DNA of 64,000 nt from Amphibalanus amphitrite (Eukaryota; Arthropoda; Thecostraca; Balanomorpha; Balanidae). A program made the position numbers and the translations under genes. The notes under the pieces were generated by a model. That model saw only the letters and a program-made list of their open reading frames with translations, ran no database searches and had not been told where the DNA came from. Each line of letters opens with the position of its first letter. Within the stretch, counting starts at the first letter, position 1. Below, piece by piece: positions 1 to 11,517 of this stretch. The stretch is from the NCBI RefSeq assembly GCF_019059575.1, contig NW_024881626.1:1-64000 (forward strand), read 5' to 3'.

Positions 1-165
1 GGATGCGAGGGCGGACGCGGCGGCGGAGGTTCCTGCAGTGGGGGCCGAACCCCAGAGTCCTGTCCAGCGTTACGCCGAGTAACTTCAGTTCAGGGCCTCC
101 TTCCACCGTCTGGCCCGCCACACGGATGCGGCAACCGACGGCGTCCCGGTGGCTCTGAGACAGAA

Positions 166-1356
166 CTAGAAGCTGGGTTTTCTGGCCCGCCACCTCCATC
201 TTGTTCTCCCGGGCCCACTTGACCAGGGTATCGGCCGCTCGTTGTGCCCGCTCCCGCGCGACTTCAATCGTGTTACCCGAGCACAGTGTGGAGGTGTCGT
301 CCGCAAACATGTACGGGGTAGTGCCCGCAGGGCTCGGAGGGTTGACGCTAGTGGAGCCGACCACAACAAAAACAAGGTCGGGGACAGAACACTGCCCTGG
401 GGCAGCCCTGCCCTGTAGACGCGCTCGCCGCTCCTTGCTCCGTTGAGCTCGACACAAGCCCGCCGGTCTCTGAGGAAGCTCCACACCCAGGAGTTGAAGC
501 ACGCCGGTACTCCCATCTCAGCGAGCCGGGCACGCAGGAGGCGATGGTCCACCTTATCGTACGCTCGTGCGAAGTCGTACGCAACGAGGACGAATCTCTG
601 CGCCGACTCACCGTCCGGCAGCTGTCTCCGGGATGGGGGGCACGGCTTCAGCTGCCATCCGTCCTGAACTTGTTGGGTTAGACGAGCGATGGCATCCTCC
701 ACACCCCGCTTCTCTCTGAAGCCAACCTGTTCAGGCGGGATCATGCTTCGGGTTGCGATGATGTGGTTTAGTCGAGTCGCGACGAGTCGTTCAGCCAGTT
801 TGGCGATGTGGGATGTCAGGGCAATCGGGCGGTAACTTGCTATGAGCCGTTGGTCCTTCCCGGGCTTGGGAATGGGCACGATGACGGCACGCCGCCATTG
901 CCACGGGACCAGTCCGGTCAGCCACGAGGCGTTGATGAGACGGAGCAGAGCTCTGCGAGCCACCGGACCCAGATGTCTGAGGTGCTCGTTGCACAGGTCA
1001 TCGGGTCCTGGCGACTTCTTCAGTTGGGCGCTGGAGATTTGACGCAGCAGTTCTTCCTCCGTGAACGGTGAGCAGCAACCCGTTCTGTTACCCCTGCACT
1101 CTACGCAGGTGCGGACTTCGGCTTCTTTCAGCTGTTTCTTGGCCCGGCGATCGATGGACTTGGCTCGCACCTGTCTGGAAACGTAGGCGTACGTGCGGTT
1201 GAACGCTGTTGCCTTGTCCCTGTCCGTCACCAGGGTGCGGCCGTTGTCTTCCATGGTTTCTTGTTTTCTGTGGTTGTCATCTGACGCTCCCTCCCACATC
1301 TTCAATATCTTGTGGACCCGCCCGAGGCTCTGGTGTTTGTTGAGGTCCTTCGACAC
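166..1356 (-). pseudogene. LINE ORF2 reverse transcriptase part, frameshifted
   Basis: Reverse transcriptase fingers and palm of the same LINE. Blocks seen are KSPGPDDL, VPIPKPGK, YRPIALTS, VGFREKRG, VLVAYDFARAYDKVDH (first catalytic Asp) and GLPQGSVLSPTLF. After that block the frame breaks. The catalytic FADDTS motif lies in another frame at about 290-315, followed there by a plausible continuation (EVARERAQRAADTLVKW) toward 215. Homologous sequence also extends upstream of the first Met to about 1440 in the same frame. The C-terminal part continues off the window. Confidence 0.8.
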
Positions 1357-1451
1357 GAAGTCTCTGAAGTGTCGTTGAGAGACGCGGCGCTCGATGGAAG
1401 CGGCGCGTCTCTTGGCCTCGATCCAACGTGCCTTGGCCTGGGGGGTCCCTG

Positions 1452-2567
1452 TTACTGTTTTGCATGGCTCTTCTCGCCGCTCTTCTGTCTTCGATTGCCT
1501 CCTCCAGCTCCCGGGTCCAGAGCCCAGGGTTTGGCGTCGGCTCGTGCCCCTCTTGGTACGTGGGCAACACTAGCCTGTTGGAGGATCGAGTGGAACCTGG
1601 TAGCCATCTTCTGAACTGGTTCGTGTTCCGGTTCCGCTCCTTGGAAGGCGGCTTCGCACATCTCTTGGAAGGCCAGCCAGGCGGCTTTCTTGAATGACCA
1701 CTTGGTTTTCCGGATCCTCTTGGGGGCCGACTGTCCAGTCTGCAGCTCCAGGAGCATCGGGAGGTGGTCACTGCCCATGTCTGGGCCTGTGTCCCACTTG
1801 CACCTCCTCGCCAGGGACGGGCTGCAGAAGGCGGCGTCCGGGGCCGACTGCCCGCCAGATCGGTAGCTGGTGAAGGTAGGGCGGCCGTCGTTGAGGGTCA
1901 CCCAGCCGGTCCTGTCCAGCCACGTAGCGATCTTCTCGCCCGTCTCATCCGGGCCTTCGCAGTCCGCGTCCCACAGCGGGTGGTGGGCGTTGATATCGCC
2001 GGCGACGATGGTGTTGTCGCTAGTGGGGAGGTAGTCGGGATCGAAGTTGTCTTGTCTCTCGTCTGCCTCATCTGAGCGGATGGGCGGGCGGTAGATGTTG
2101 ATGATGTCCAGATCGGGATTACCAGGTAGGCGAACGCCACAGATCTCGGTGGTGTCGTCTGCTCCGGGCTTGAAGGGGCCGCTCAGTACTGTGAAGTGAC
2201 GACCGTCACGCATGTAGATGGCGACATCGCCTCCCTTCACAGGGCCACCAGCTCTACGGCCTCTGGAGCGTCGAGTCACGACTGGGGGCTGGAAGCCAGG
2301 TATCCTTGGTGCCGTCTTAGGGAATTGGCCCTCTTGTACCGCGAGTACGTCGACGTTGGCCTCAAGAAGCCAGGGGGACAGCTCCGCAATCTTCGGGCGG
2401 AGGCCCTCCGCGTTCCACACCACAAGGGTGAGGAGACTTCTCCGGGCTCTGTTACGGCGATATCGTCGGTTGCGGGCTCTGCGACGGTGTCGGGTACCCG
2501 GTCTCACAGCTGGCGCCTCCCCGCCGTCGTCGGTCCCGGCGGGGGGCGCTGACCCGTCGTTAATCAT
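1452..2567 (-). pseudogene. LINE ORF2 N-terminal part: APE-type endonuclease
   Basis: The first about 270 residues read as an apurinic-endonuclease-like domain, the enzyme that nicks target DNA for target-primed reverse transcription. Visible landmarks in order are a WNAEGL start motif (about residue 52), an early catalytic Glu in VQEGQ (about 80), IINIYRPP, GDINAHHPLWD (about 190-200) and the closing GSDHLPM histidine motif (about 265-270). The frame is lost near 1550: the conserved stretch after the endonuclease (WTRELEEAIEDRR) is found in a second frame. The sequence from about 1440 onward, leading into the reverse transcriptase, is in a third. The start ATG at 2567 overlaps the stop of a short upstream ORF. 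Confidence 0.8.
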
Positions 2568-2935
2568 TTAGCAGGCCGAGCCGCGCGAGCGCGGCTCCAG
2601 GCCTGCCGATGGGCGTACGCCGCCCCCGGGCGTTGAGTGTCGGTTGCTGAGGTGGCGCAGCAACGCAGCGGTAGCCGGGTGGCCACCGCCAGGGCCCTCG
2701 CTGGAGAGGGCAGGTTGAGCCCGTTTGGCTTCCTCCGCAGGTCGCCCCAGCAGAGGCGGGTCCGGGTGGACCCACACCTCCCACCACTTGAAGGCGGGCT
2801 CGATCGGGAGGCGGAGGCGGGGGTGACGGCTCGTTTGACCCGGCCCGCCGCCCTCTCCGTGCTCTGTCTATCGGTCGCAGCTCATCCCTCGGCGGTGGGC
2901 GCCAGGAGCGGCCGAGCGTGATGACCATGAGGCGG

Positions 2936-5900
2936 CCCCGGTAATAGCACGATGAGAGGAAACTGGCCGCCCGATCCGTCCCGCCCCGTGCGTGTGAAAG
3001 GTGATTCAGTGCCGTCAGTCAGACGTGAATGGCATGAATAGCAGCCGTTTGGACAAATGGGCGACAGTAGATGTCAACAGCATTTAACAGATGTCTATTT
3101 TAGTCCAGTGTTACATCAGATGTCGAATGACAAAGGAGGTCACTTATTTATCATGTAAGCCATTTAACAGTTGAAGCAGGATAATTCAGCTGTGGAGGGA
3201 GATAACAGGCAATGATTTGCTTCAATACCTATGCGTTTACATCTCAGCTCTGTCACGAAGTCTGGCTGGTCAATACAGGCTTCAATTACCAGTTCCAGTT
3301 ACAAGCGTAATCATCGCAAGAACTAAGAAGGATAATGCTTTAGTTGCTAGTGTAGACTTAGAGTACTTTTAAAGTGGTTGGTTATATGGGTAGTCGTGAG
3401 TTATGACGTTCAGAGCCTGTTGCAGATGCCACCACGAGTTTCTAGCTGTTTTAAAAGATCACTCACATAGCACTACCTACTACTTCACTAGCTTCTTTCC
3501 TTCAATCGATATTTTTGGAAAACAGTGTGGCATATTCTCAGACATTCTGTACATTTTTACCTCTCCGATTTCTACTTAACCAAAAGCAAGAGTCATCAAG
3601 TAGCATACGTGGCCTCCTTTGCAGTTGACAAGAAAGCGGCTCGCACGCCAGTTGGGTAAACACATTGCATGTCTATGGCGATAGAAAATGGATGCCGCTG
3701 TTTCAATGGTATAAAGCGAGGCATTGTTTTGCCGGTCCTCCTCGATTGTAACAGAACCCCTCTGCACAGCTGCACGCCTGGTCACCTTCATGGCAGCCCA
3801 AAACTGCACATCCGGCAAATGGCGAGCTCGCAGTGACACGACTGATAGCCTTGTATTGTTGCCAGAGTCCCGTAACACTGTGCAGTGTAGGGCTGCACAG
3901 CCCTACCCAGGCCTTACCGGGGGGCGGACTGGCAAAAACGATATGCCAAACTCAGCATAGAAAGTGCAAGCTCGTCAATAGGTTATGGCCCAATCAGAGC
4001 AAGCCGAATAAAAACACTCTTGACTATTCTTGCCGACAATAGGCTGTCCATGACGGCTTCGGGTTTTCAACACATGATGCTATGTAGGTATGCCTAGTAC
4101 CTACATTATATATTTTCCAATAGAGCATGAAAATGGCAATGCTTGCTAAGCAAGGAAATGGATTGAAAAAAATTAAGTGATTTATTAATCGAGAAATGAA
4201 GCTAGGTGAGTAAAAATTCAAGCTATGCAGTGGCGAAGGAGGGGCAGACTCTTCCCGTCGATGAGGGATAAAAGGGGGCGGAGCTGGGGAGTGGCATACC
4301 TGGGCTGCGTGGCGCTACGATGCATTGACAATATGACGCACGCTCCCATTTTTTTCGCAATACCCAATGATGCATTGTTATCATGAATAGCGCAATGAAG
4401 ATTTTTATAAGTCTGCGACTTTTTCATTAAAGATTCATCTATTATTTATGTTGCGACTTGCGCGTGAAAAGCGCATGGCTTTCCCTGCGATGAGCGTTCG
4501 ATTCAATGCGTTCAGTTTATTTTTAAATCGGTGTAAAGAAAACTTGAAACGTAAATTGATGCGATGTTATGTTAAATGGGAGATATGTGTGATAGCTACG
4601 GACGTAACCGCTAACATGCTGCTTTGAGGGGCGACAGTCGCCCTTCTAATGCGGTGTCAGTTTCTGTTTTTGCCGTCGGACAGTGTGTCCTGACACGGGC
4701 GGCCGAGGTAACGTTTGTGAAGGATGACCGCTTATGGTGCGCGGCTCCCGAGACTCGTGCAGGACACAGGTAAACCACGCCGGTGAGCTGGCACGCGACC
4801 GTCCAGCAGCGCGTCAGGCGGTGGTCGCCTCCAGTTTCTTTTGGGCAGCTCGCCACACCTCAGATCTCGAGAAGTGCAGTTACAAGTTGATAAGTAGGTA
4901 CTGTTTGTGTTTGATAACGGAAACCATGACAATTCGGCGGTGGCATAGACCAGCATACTAACTACGTCCTTTTGTATAAAAAAACGAAGTTATCACAGTC
5001 TTGTAGGGCAAGATATCAGTGGGTCGCGTCCTCTGAGCATGCTTTATAATATTGTAGTTTTTTCTGAACGGTGACACGACCAGCTGAAATATGACAACTA
5101 TTAGAAATGACTGTCATTTTTCATCTTAGGAATGATTGTCATAGTTAGGAATGAGCATGTAACGCAACAAAAAAGGCATTCCCATTTTTCTCTGAACCAA
5201 TAATTGCGTGTGATGCTGTTTATGGAGACGGTTATACCTACTCCCACATCGTGAACATTTCGGTCAGGCAATGTGGCCCACATTGCCTGAACGAAATGTT
5301 CACGACCGAGATGATCGTTATCAAAGCATTCTCACCACCGACTGCAGAGCTGAGCCCCCGGGATGGAGAGGGCGTTTCGTAAGGGCTCTCTTCTCCGGAC
5401 CTCCCATCACGACGGCTCGTCTTCAGACTCCGACACGCTCGGCCGAGCGTGACAGCACACCGCTCTGCACAGTTTTGTTACGTCACCGGCCGGCGCGGCG
5501 AATTGCAAACACGGCAGGGCGCCACAACTGTCTCCACTCTCTGTCTCTGTCTCAGTTTCACGGCTCTTGCGAAAAGTGCTAGTGATCGATCTTGATTTCA
5601 TCTTACTGTAATTGGCATTGGTTTTAGCCACAAGTTTACGATCTGCCGTAGTAAGATCGTCTTCCTTATCAGTAAGTTTCAAATCGCCCGCTTACTCGGT
5701 GCCGCGGTGAAGGCTCACCGATTTCGGCGCGCCGTTTCGGCTGTGACTAAGGACGTAGCTATGCAATATGCATAGCTATAGCATGCCATGGCATGGCTGA
5801 TTTCTTGGTGGGGGGGGGGGGGATAGAAGGGAATGTAATTTGGGCAGTCTGTATCTAGGAGACACTGCCAAATGTTTACACGGCATAATGAGGGAGGTTC

Positions 5901-6582
5901 CAATATGTACAATGAGAAGAAGAGAAAATTCGCTTCGCATTCCATCATCAGACACAATGCTGTCTGTCGCGGCGTTCAGAACGTTTTGTCACACTCAATG
6001 ACGCCCCGCTGCAGATGATATCTTCTCTGTTGCATTCTGCTACTACATGAGTTTTATAGGCTAGCCGTGACTCAGTCGTAAACGTCTTTAGTGACAACAT
6101 CGCAGATGGTCGAACAGCACACAGACAGTTGGGCAACACGCTGTTCGAACTGACCATCGTTTTAGTCCACGTGTCGAGTGTTATTCAACAACAAACGCTA
6201 CCGATAACAATGGTCGGTCTCCGAAGCTGACCCTCCCGTACAGGCCCTGAGACTGGCCGCGGCGCGTACCGCCCGCCGCCGCTCCGGGCAGCCGCTGGCC
6301 AAACATTGGTCACGGCTCAGTGACTCCCGGGTCAGAGAGCCGGCTACTCTCTCCTCAGTCACTTCCGACAGCGTAAATCTATTCCAGGTGGACACCCATA
6401 TCCGTATGCTACTCTGGTAGAGCTAATCACTGGTGCAACTCCGTGCAACCAATCACAAGATGCAAATGAAGAGTACCTACATATAGGTACCTCAAATTAT
6501 CTGAGCAGAATCGATTCAAAGAGAGCTGAAACGGTGTAACTTGTACAAAGCATTGTAATGTTCCACAGCATGCCACGTTCGC
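2936..6582. other. No gene recognised; one short palindrome
   Basis: The open frames here are short, overlap on both strands and match no family I recognise. The only structure I can support is the near-perfect inverted repeat at 5250-5303. Confidence 0.5.
5250..5303. repeat. Near-perfect 27-bp-arm palindrome
   Basis: The arms CGTGAACATTTCGG...CAATGTGG and CCACATTG...GAAATGTTCACG are adjacent with no spacer, and I see one mismatch. It could be a small fold-back element or a two-ended insertion scar. No target duplication is evident. Confidence 0.75.
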
Positions 6583-6831
<249 letters not shown>

Positions 6832-6839
6832 TTTTCGAT

Positions 6840-7660
6840 GTGGAATGTTTGTAGTTATATCCAGGAAGTTATTGATAAATAATCTACCAAAGATTAATCC
6901 CAAAATTAACCAGGCCCAAAGCCTCTCAGTGCAGATGCTTAATGAATTGTGGTTTGTGTAGCCTACTGGCAACATCCCAAATTGCTGAGCTCTCAAATCC
7001 CTCAATTTGTGCTAAATGTCTTGCTTGTTCTGATGAAATCAACTCTGAATATGCTTCATATAATAACAGTATCACAATTCCGAACCAATTATGTATTCGC
7101 TGCCACTTCCCTTACGATAATTGTATTACTCTTCAGGTGAAGAATGCGTACATGTAAGATCACAGATATTGTGTCTGGCTATCCTAACCAATAAACGAGT
7201 ACCTACAATAGCTCCAACGCAACAGCCAGGACCTATGGCCATTGTAGTTGACATGTAGCAAGTTGGAGCATCCACACCACTGTTGCTTAGCTTAATATCA
7301 TACTGCCAGAAATACGACAGGCCAGCTATGACATCCGCCGAGAACGTACGCGTACATCTGTTTGGCGAATTATATAATGAATCCTCGGTTACTCAGCAAT
7401 TCAGTATCGAACATCCATGACATTATTAGACAAATCAGCTTCCCACAAAGATGTTTATGATTGCGCATATCTAATACTTCGCCTTGATAGGACCAGCCCC
7501 AAGACCTAACTATCTGGATAAGATCCGTGAATACCGTATCTCATCCAGTCAGTAAACATTGTCATTGAATGGAAACGTATTGTATGCGAAACCCGTTCTA
7601 CGTCACTACCTTGCTGCATATCAGTAAGAACAAACATGTTTTTGTTCCAATCGACAACCT
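6840..7660. other. No gene recognised, 3' flank of the serpin gene
   Basis: AT-rich sequence with only short open frames and no recognisable repeats or coding similarity. Confidence 0.4.
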
Positions 7661-7666
7661 AGTTAA

Positions 7667-7672
7667 TTTATT
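7667..7672 (-). terminator. Candidate AATAAA polyadenylation signal of the serpin
   Basis: AATAAA on the minus strand (TTTATT on plus), 122 bp past the serpin stop codon. It is the nearest such hexamer in the right orientation. Confidence 0.5.
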
Positions 7673-7793
7673 AATAGTCAATTTAAGATCACCAAAGTAT
7701 TCACTGAAATGCGATACGTTGGAGAACAGGCCATCTCATCACGATTTTAGGAGACATTCGGCCAAATGACGTCTACTTTCAGGCTCTATTCGC

Positions 7794-9641
7794 TCAGTAG
7801 AACCTTGTCGGGTCCCGGATGACGGCGGTGAAGAAGGGTATGTCGAGCTCCGAGTGCACCAGCGAGCAGACGAACGGTCGGTCGAACACGACCTGCACGG
7901 GCGTCGGGTGGTGCCCGCCGTCCCAGACGGCCTCCGGCGCCGGCGTCAGCGAGTCCGTGCCGTCCACGTCTGCCGAGACGATGGCGCGCTGCACGAACAG
8001 CTCCATGCGCAGCCGGTCGCCCAGGCCGAGGCCGCCGCGGAACATCTCCGAGATGCCCATCTGCTGCGCCATGTCGGCGTACGAGTACTTGTTGGACCAG
8101 ACGCTGAAGCGCGGGAAGAAGACGGTGGTGTAGGTGAGCGGCGCGCCGGCCAGCGCGCGGTAGTGCACCGTGCGCAGCCGCTCCACCACGCTGCCGCCGT
8201 CGCTGGTGGTGAACAGCATCATCCGCATGCCCGGCATGCTGTACGGCAGCGAGACGCCGATGACACCGTCCGAGCTGCCGTCCAGCAGCGGTAAGTAGTC
8301 CTGCTGGATGAGCGTCTCGGCGCTCAGGTTGCCGTAGAACGTGGTGAAGGAGCCCGGCTGCCAGTAGAGGCGCTGCCTCCACGTGTCACGGAACACCAGG
8401 ACCGAGGCGAACACCAGCTGGGAGCTGGTCGGCAGCGGCGGGAACATCTGCTGAATCATGTTGCCCGAGGCGTTGTCGATCAGTGAGTTGATGAGCGAGG
8501 TGGTTCCCGGCTGGGTGAAGTCCACCTTGGTGCCGCGTAGATTGATGAACCTCTCGATGGCGTAGCATCGCTCGCTGCGCCGCCAGGCCGGCTGTAACTC
8601 GCACTTGGGCAGCGCGTCCTTCTGGTAGAGCCCGGCGAACGTTCCGCTGAGTGTGGGTGCTCCGCTGACCAGCTGCAGCAGCGCCTCTCCCAGCCGGCCG
8701 GGCTCACGGGACTGCAGCGACGTCTCGATCTCACGGCGCACCAGGTCGTTGCCCATGGTGTGCGCAGCAGCCAGCAGCTGGAGCAGACAGAAGATGCACA
8801 CCACCTCGTTGTCGTCCTCGTAGGCGTAGGCGGCCGAGAGCAGGATGCGTTCGTTGATGACGTGCAGCGCCGGGTTTGTGCTGATCAGATAGGCCACCGT
8901 GGCGGCGTCCAGGGGCGCCGGGGTCGGCGGCGGTGGCGGTGGCGTGGTCGTGGTCGTGGTGGTTGTCGTAGTCGTGGTGGTCGTCGGAGCTGCTGTGGTC
9001 GAGGTCGCTCTTCTCCTCTCGGCTCTCAGTCGTCGCCGGCAGGCCCGATTGCATCTCGTGGTGGATGTCGGTGGAGCTACCGTAGTGGTAGTCTTGTTCC
9101 TTCTGTTCTTGCGCCTCCGCGATGTTGTTGTCGACTCGGGAGGTGCTTCAGTTGTGCGATTCTTTCTATTCCTCTTTCGTTTGGCGGCTTCAGTGGACGT
9201 TTCTGTTGGGGTGGCTTCCGTGGTTCTATTCTTTCTATTTCTTCTAGACTTACGGGTGGAAGCTTGAGTTGAGGTTTCTGTCGGGGTAGCCTCGACACTT
9301 CCTTTATTACGAGACTTTGAGGTGGAAGCTTCAGTAGAAGCCTCCGCAGGAGGCGCTTCGGTTCTGTTCTTGCGAGATTTCCGCCGCCTGGGTCTTGTTG
9401 TTGATGTTTCGGTTCCAGAGCTCCCACTATTTTTGCTTGATTTGCGTCTGGACTTACTTCCGCTAGCCTCAGTGTTTGATGATGTTTCTGCGGCTGTATC
9501 GGTCTTGGATTTGGACCCGGATCCGCTCGATTTTCCGCCGCTGGAGGGCTCAGCTGCCGGCTCGCTGCCGCTCTTGGACTGCGCGTCGGCCAGCGCCACG
9601 AGCAGCAGCGCGACGAGCAGCACGCGGCTCGCCCAGCCCAT
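7794..9641 (-). CDS. Secreted serpin-fold protein with Thr-rich basic N-terminal extension
   Basis: A single-exon reading frame of 615 residues. I chose the ATG at 9641, although the frame stays open to 9815, because it begins a clean signal peptide (MGWASRVLLVALLLVALADA). Residues about 20-215 are low-complexity, alternating Lys/Arg clusters (KSRRNRKNRT-like) with Thr/Ser/Glu/Pro stretches in about four degenerate repeats; several N-R-T sequons are present. A Thr run then a Pro run follow (about 217-240). The rest is a serpin fold: INSLIDNASGNMI matches the serpin helix-F/strand-3A signature, and the C-terminal block RPFVCSLVHSELDIPFFTAVIRDP matches the strand-4B/5B signature. The hinge before the reactive loop reads DGTDSLTPAP, without the small-residue run of inhibitory serpins, so a non-inhibitory role is likely (inference). 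The extension could be O-glycosylated or bind polyanions. Serpin assignment is firm; function is unknown. Confidence 0.85.
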   Translation of the reverse strand: MGWASRVLLVALLLVALADAQSKSGSEPAAEPSSGGKSSGSGSKSKTDTAAETSSNTEASGSKSRRKSSKNSGSSGTETSTTRPRRRKSRKNRTEAPPAEASTEASTSKSRNKGSVEATPTETSTQASTRKSRRNRKNRTTEATPTETSTEAAKRKRNRKNRTTEAPPESTTTSRRRKNRRNKTTTTVAPPTSTTRCNRACRRRLRAERRRATSTTAAPTTTTTTTTTTTTTTPPPPPPTPAPLDAATVAYLISTNPALHVINERILLSAAYAYEDDNEVVCIFCLLQLLAAAHTMGNDLVRREIETSLQSREPGRLGEALLQLVSGAPTLSGTFAGLYQKDALPKCELQPAWRRSERCYAIERFINLRGTKVDFTQPGTTSLINSLIDNASGNMIQQMFPPLPTSSQLVFASVLVFRDTWRQRLYWQPGSFTTFYGNLSAETLIQQDYLPLLDGSSDGVIGVSLPYSMPGMRMMLFTTSDGGSVVERLRTVHYRALAGAPLTYTTVFFPRFSVWSNKYSYADMAQQMGISEMFRGGLGLGDRLRMELFVQRAIVSADVDGTDSLTPAPEAVWDGGHHPTPVQVVFDRPFVCSLVHSELDIPFFTAVIRDPTRFY

Positions 9642-10087
9642 GGTGAAGAGCGCAGAGCGTGTGGCGCGGAGACGGCACAGCCGCTGTCGGGGCACACACA
9701 CGGCCAACTGGCGCTGCCGACGCCGCCGGTGAGCGGCAGAACTTGGTGACCGTGGCGCCAACCAGTCCTGCAACTGCCGGCGCATCCCCAGTTTCCTTGT
9801 CCGGCGGCCGGCCACGACGCCGCTAGTGACGTTTTCCTTGTTGTGTTCGACCGGCGCGTGCAGGTACTCCGGAATTGATCGCGTGCATTCCTAAAAATGG
9901 CACGTCTTCTTTCGTTATTCCCCCATTGTAAGTGCCACACCGTTCGTTAGTTGCATGGCATGAGCACATTTGAAGCGAAGTGCTATAGCGATATAAATGG
10001 CAAGAATGTGGCCACTGTCTTTTTTTCCTGCGCGAATGACGACTTAAGAAGCGCTGCAAAACTCTTCTTCTCTACTGTAGAAAAACC
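9642..10087. other. 5' flank of the serpin gene
   Basis: Part of this stretch (to 9815) is open in the serpin frame but is probably 5' UTR, since the encoded residues precede the signal peptide. I see no convincing TATA box or other promoter element. Confidence 0.4.
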
Positions 10088-11455
10088 ACTCCTACTCCCC
10101 ACTGGGGGGGGGGGGCAGAATCTGCCCCCTCCCGTGTTTCGCAAATTACTTTTAACGCGTTACGCCAGCGACGTCAAACTTTCAGCACCTTATCATGCAT
10201 CAATTTAAGACGTTTCCTGAAAACTTGAGCGAAATCCGTTAACCTGACCTCCTTGACCTGACCTCCACCAGAAAGTGACCTAAACCGTACCTGATGGTCT
10301 TATAACCAACACCATTGAGTTGGAAATGAAAAACTGGTCATAAAACGTGCATCGCACAACCTTAGTAAAGTTGGGTTCATATGGTGACCCTTGGTGACCT
10401 TTGGTGACCTGACCTGTGACCTGACCTGGTATGACCAGTGACCTCTAATAGCAACATATGTACTAGACAACTGACGCCCTATCGCTGATTTTCGACAAAA
10501 TGCGTTTTACTCGGTGTTATAGCGCTTTCCGTAGAAGCCCCGTGAACTCACCGTTCCACATTTTATCTTTGACCTGACCTGTGACGTCATTGGTGACCCC
10601 GAGGTCAATGAAATTTGGTTTCCTTCGACAAATTTGACAGGGCTATCGAACGCCCTTTGAATTTGCCGGATCCGTCCAGTAGTTTCGGAGATACGGGGGG
10701 GGGGGCAAAAAAATGACCCCCCCCCCACCGGGCCGGGAGGCCCACCGCCTGCTGGGTTAAAAAATGTGTAAGTTATTCAAAGTTTTATGACATCACGACA
10801 CACAATTTTTTTGAAAAATAATTTTTTTGGAAGTTCTAGACCTCATACGGAAACAAAAATAACACCATTCGATTCGCCGTGAAAAAACTGCATCAGACAG
10901 ACACCTTTTTAGGCCTTACTAAACAACTTCAAAATTTGACCTCACTTGACCTGATCTTGACCGGACCTCGACCTGAAAATCATCCAGATGTGGTCCATAT
11001 TACTTATTGAGTGTGGCTATTGAATTATATGAATAAAATGACCCATAAAACATGTGTCGCACATACCCTTTTCTATATTTCGTTCTAAGTGACCTGACCT
11101 GACCTTAGACTTCACCTTTGCATGATATTGCATGCAAAGAATATTGTCTTGGTAGCCTAAGAACACGTTTTAGGCAATCAGGCTCAGTCCATTCTTCGGC
11201 AACTACGGTGCAAGGCCGATACTGTAGAAGCCTGCATTTTGTACCCTTGACCTGACCTTGACCTGACCTCTGACCTTCTTAAGCACGAAAATTTTGGCTC
11301 TTAAGATCCGCCTTGTTGAGAAGAGCTTTCGATTGCCGTTTTCCCCGTCTTTCTACGACCATATCGGTTCGGAAGTTAAACAGGGGGGGGCAGAATTGCC
11401 CCCCCCCCCCCAGCAGGGCGCGTATGGCTGAATAGCCCAGCGGGGCGCGGGTTAA
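10088..11455. mobile_element. Mosaic TTAA-family MITE copy
   Basis: The right end is GGGGCGCGGGTTAA (TTAA 11452-11455), preceded by a G-run/C-run hairpin. The left end at about 10090 carries the matching poly-G, CAGAATCTG, poly-C hairpin but has lost its terminal TTAA. Sequence 10757-11455 is the reverse complement of parts of the 28832-31369 copy. The middle (10239-10760, ending GCTGGGTTAA) belongs to a second subfamily that also occurs at 17421-17470 plus 24189-24637. The interior contains many GACCT/AGGTC repeats. It is either a recombinant or a nested insertion that lost flanking sequence. Confidence 0.65.
10239..10760. mobile_element. TTAA-element fragment preserving an uninterrupted insertion site
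   Basis: Bounded by TTAA at 10239 and 10757. Around 10262-10340 it contains, without interruption, the sequence into which both the LTR element (13934-17420) and the CR1-like element (about 17466-24188) inserted elsewhere in this window. It therefore serves as a paralogous empty site for both. Confidence 0.6.
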
Positions 11456-11517
11456 CCCATGCTTGAATGAGGAGCATGGCTGTTCACACCGGCCTGGCGC
11501 GGGCTAACGTCTCATCT

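Larger units (their letters stand above)
1..2935 (-). mobile_element. Decayed non-LTR retrotransposon, cut by the window edge
   Basis: Minus-strand remnant of a two-ORF LINE. An ORF2-like region runs from 2567 down to the window edge, with an endonuclease part followed by a reverse transcriptase part. A short Pro/Arg-rich ORF (2928-2560) lies upstream; its stop overlaps the ORF2 start in the string ATGATTAA, an arrangement typical of reinitiation in LINEs. This short ORF may be the tail of ORF1. At least three frame changes break ORF2 (near 1550, 1440 and 330), so the copy is dead. The very high GC content contrasts with the AT-richer sequence after about 3000, which suggests the 5' boundary lies near 2935. 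Clade is uncertain: the endonuclease HHPLWD motif and the FADD reverse transcriptase motif suggest the Jockey/I/R1 group. Confidence 0.8.

Noticed and set aside
8760-9732. Antisense and alternate-frame ORFs over the serpin gene
   Set aside because: GC-rich coding shadows; the serpin frame alone carries a signal peptide and the family signatures.
9642-9815. Upstream Met of the serpin frame as the start
   Set aside because: It would add 58 Arg-rich residues ahead of a clear signal peptide; the downstream ATG is more sensible.
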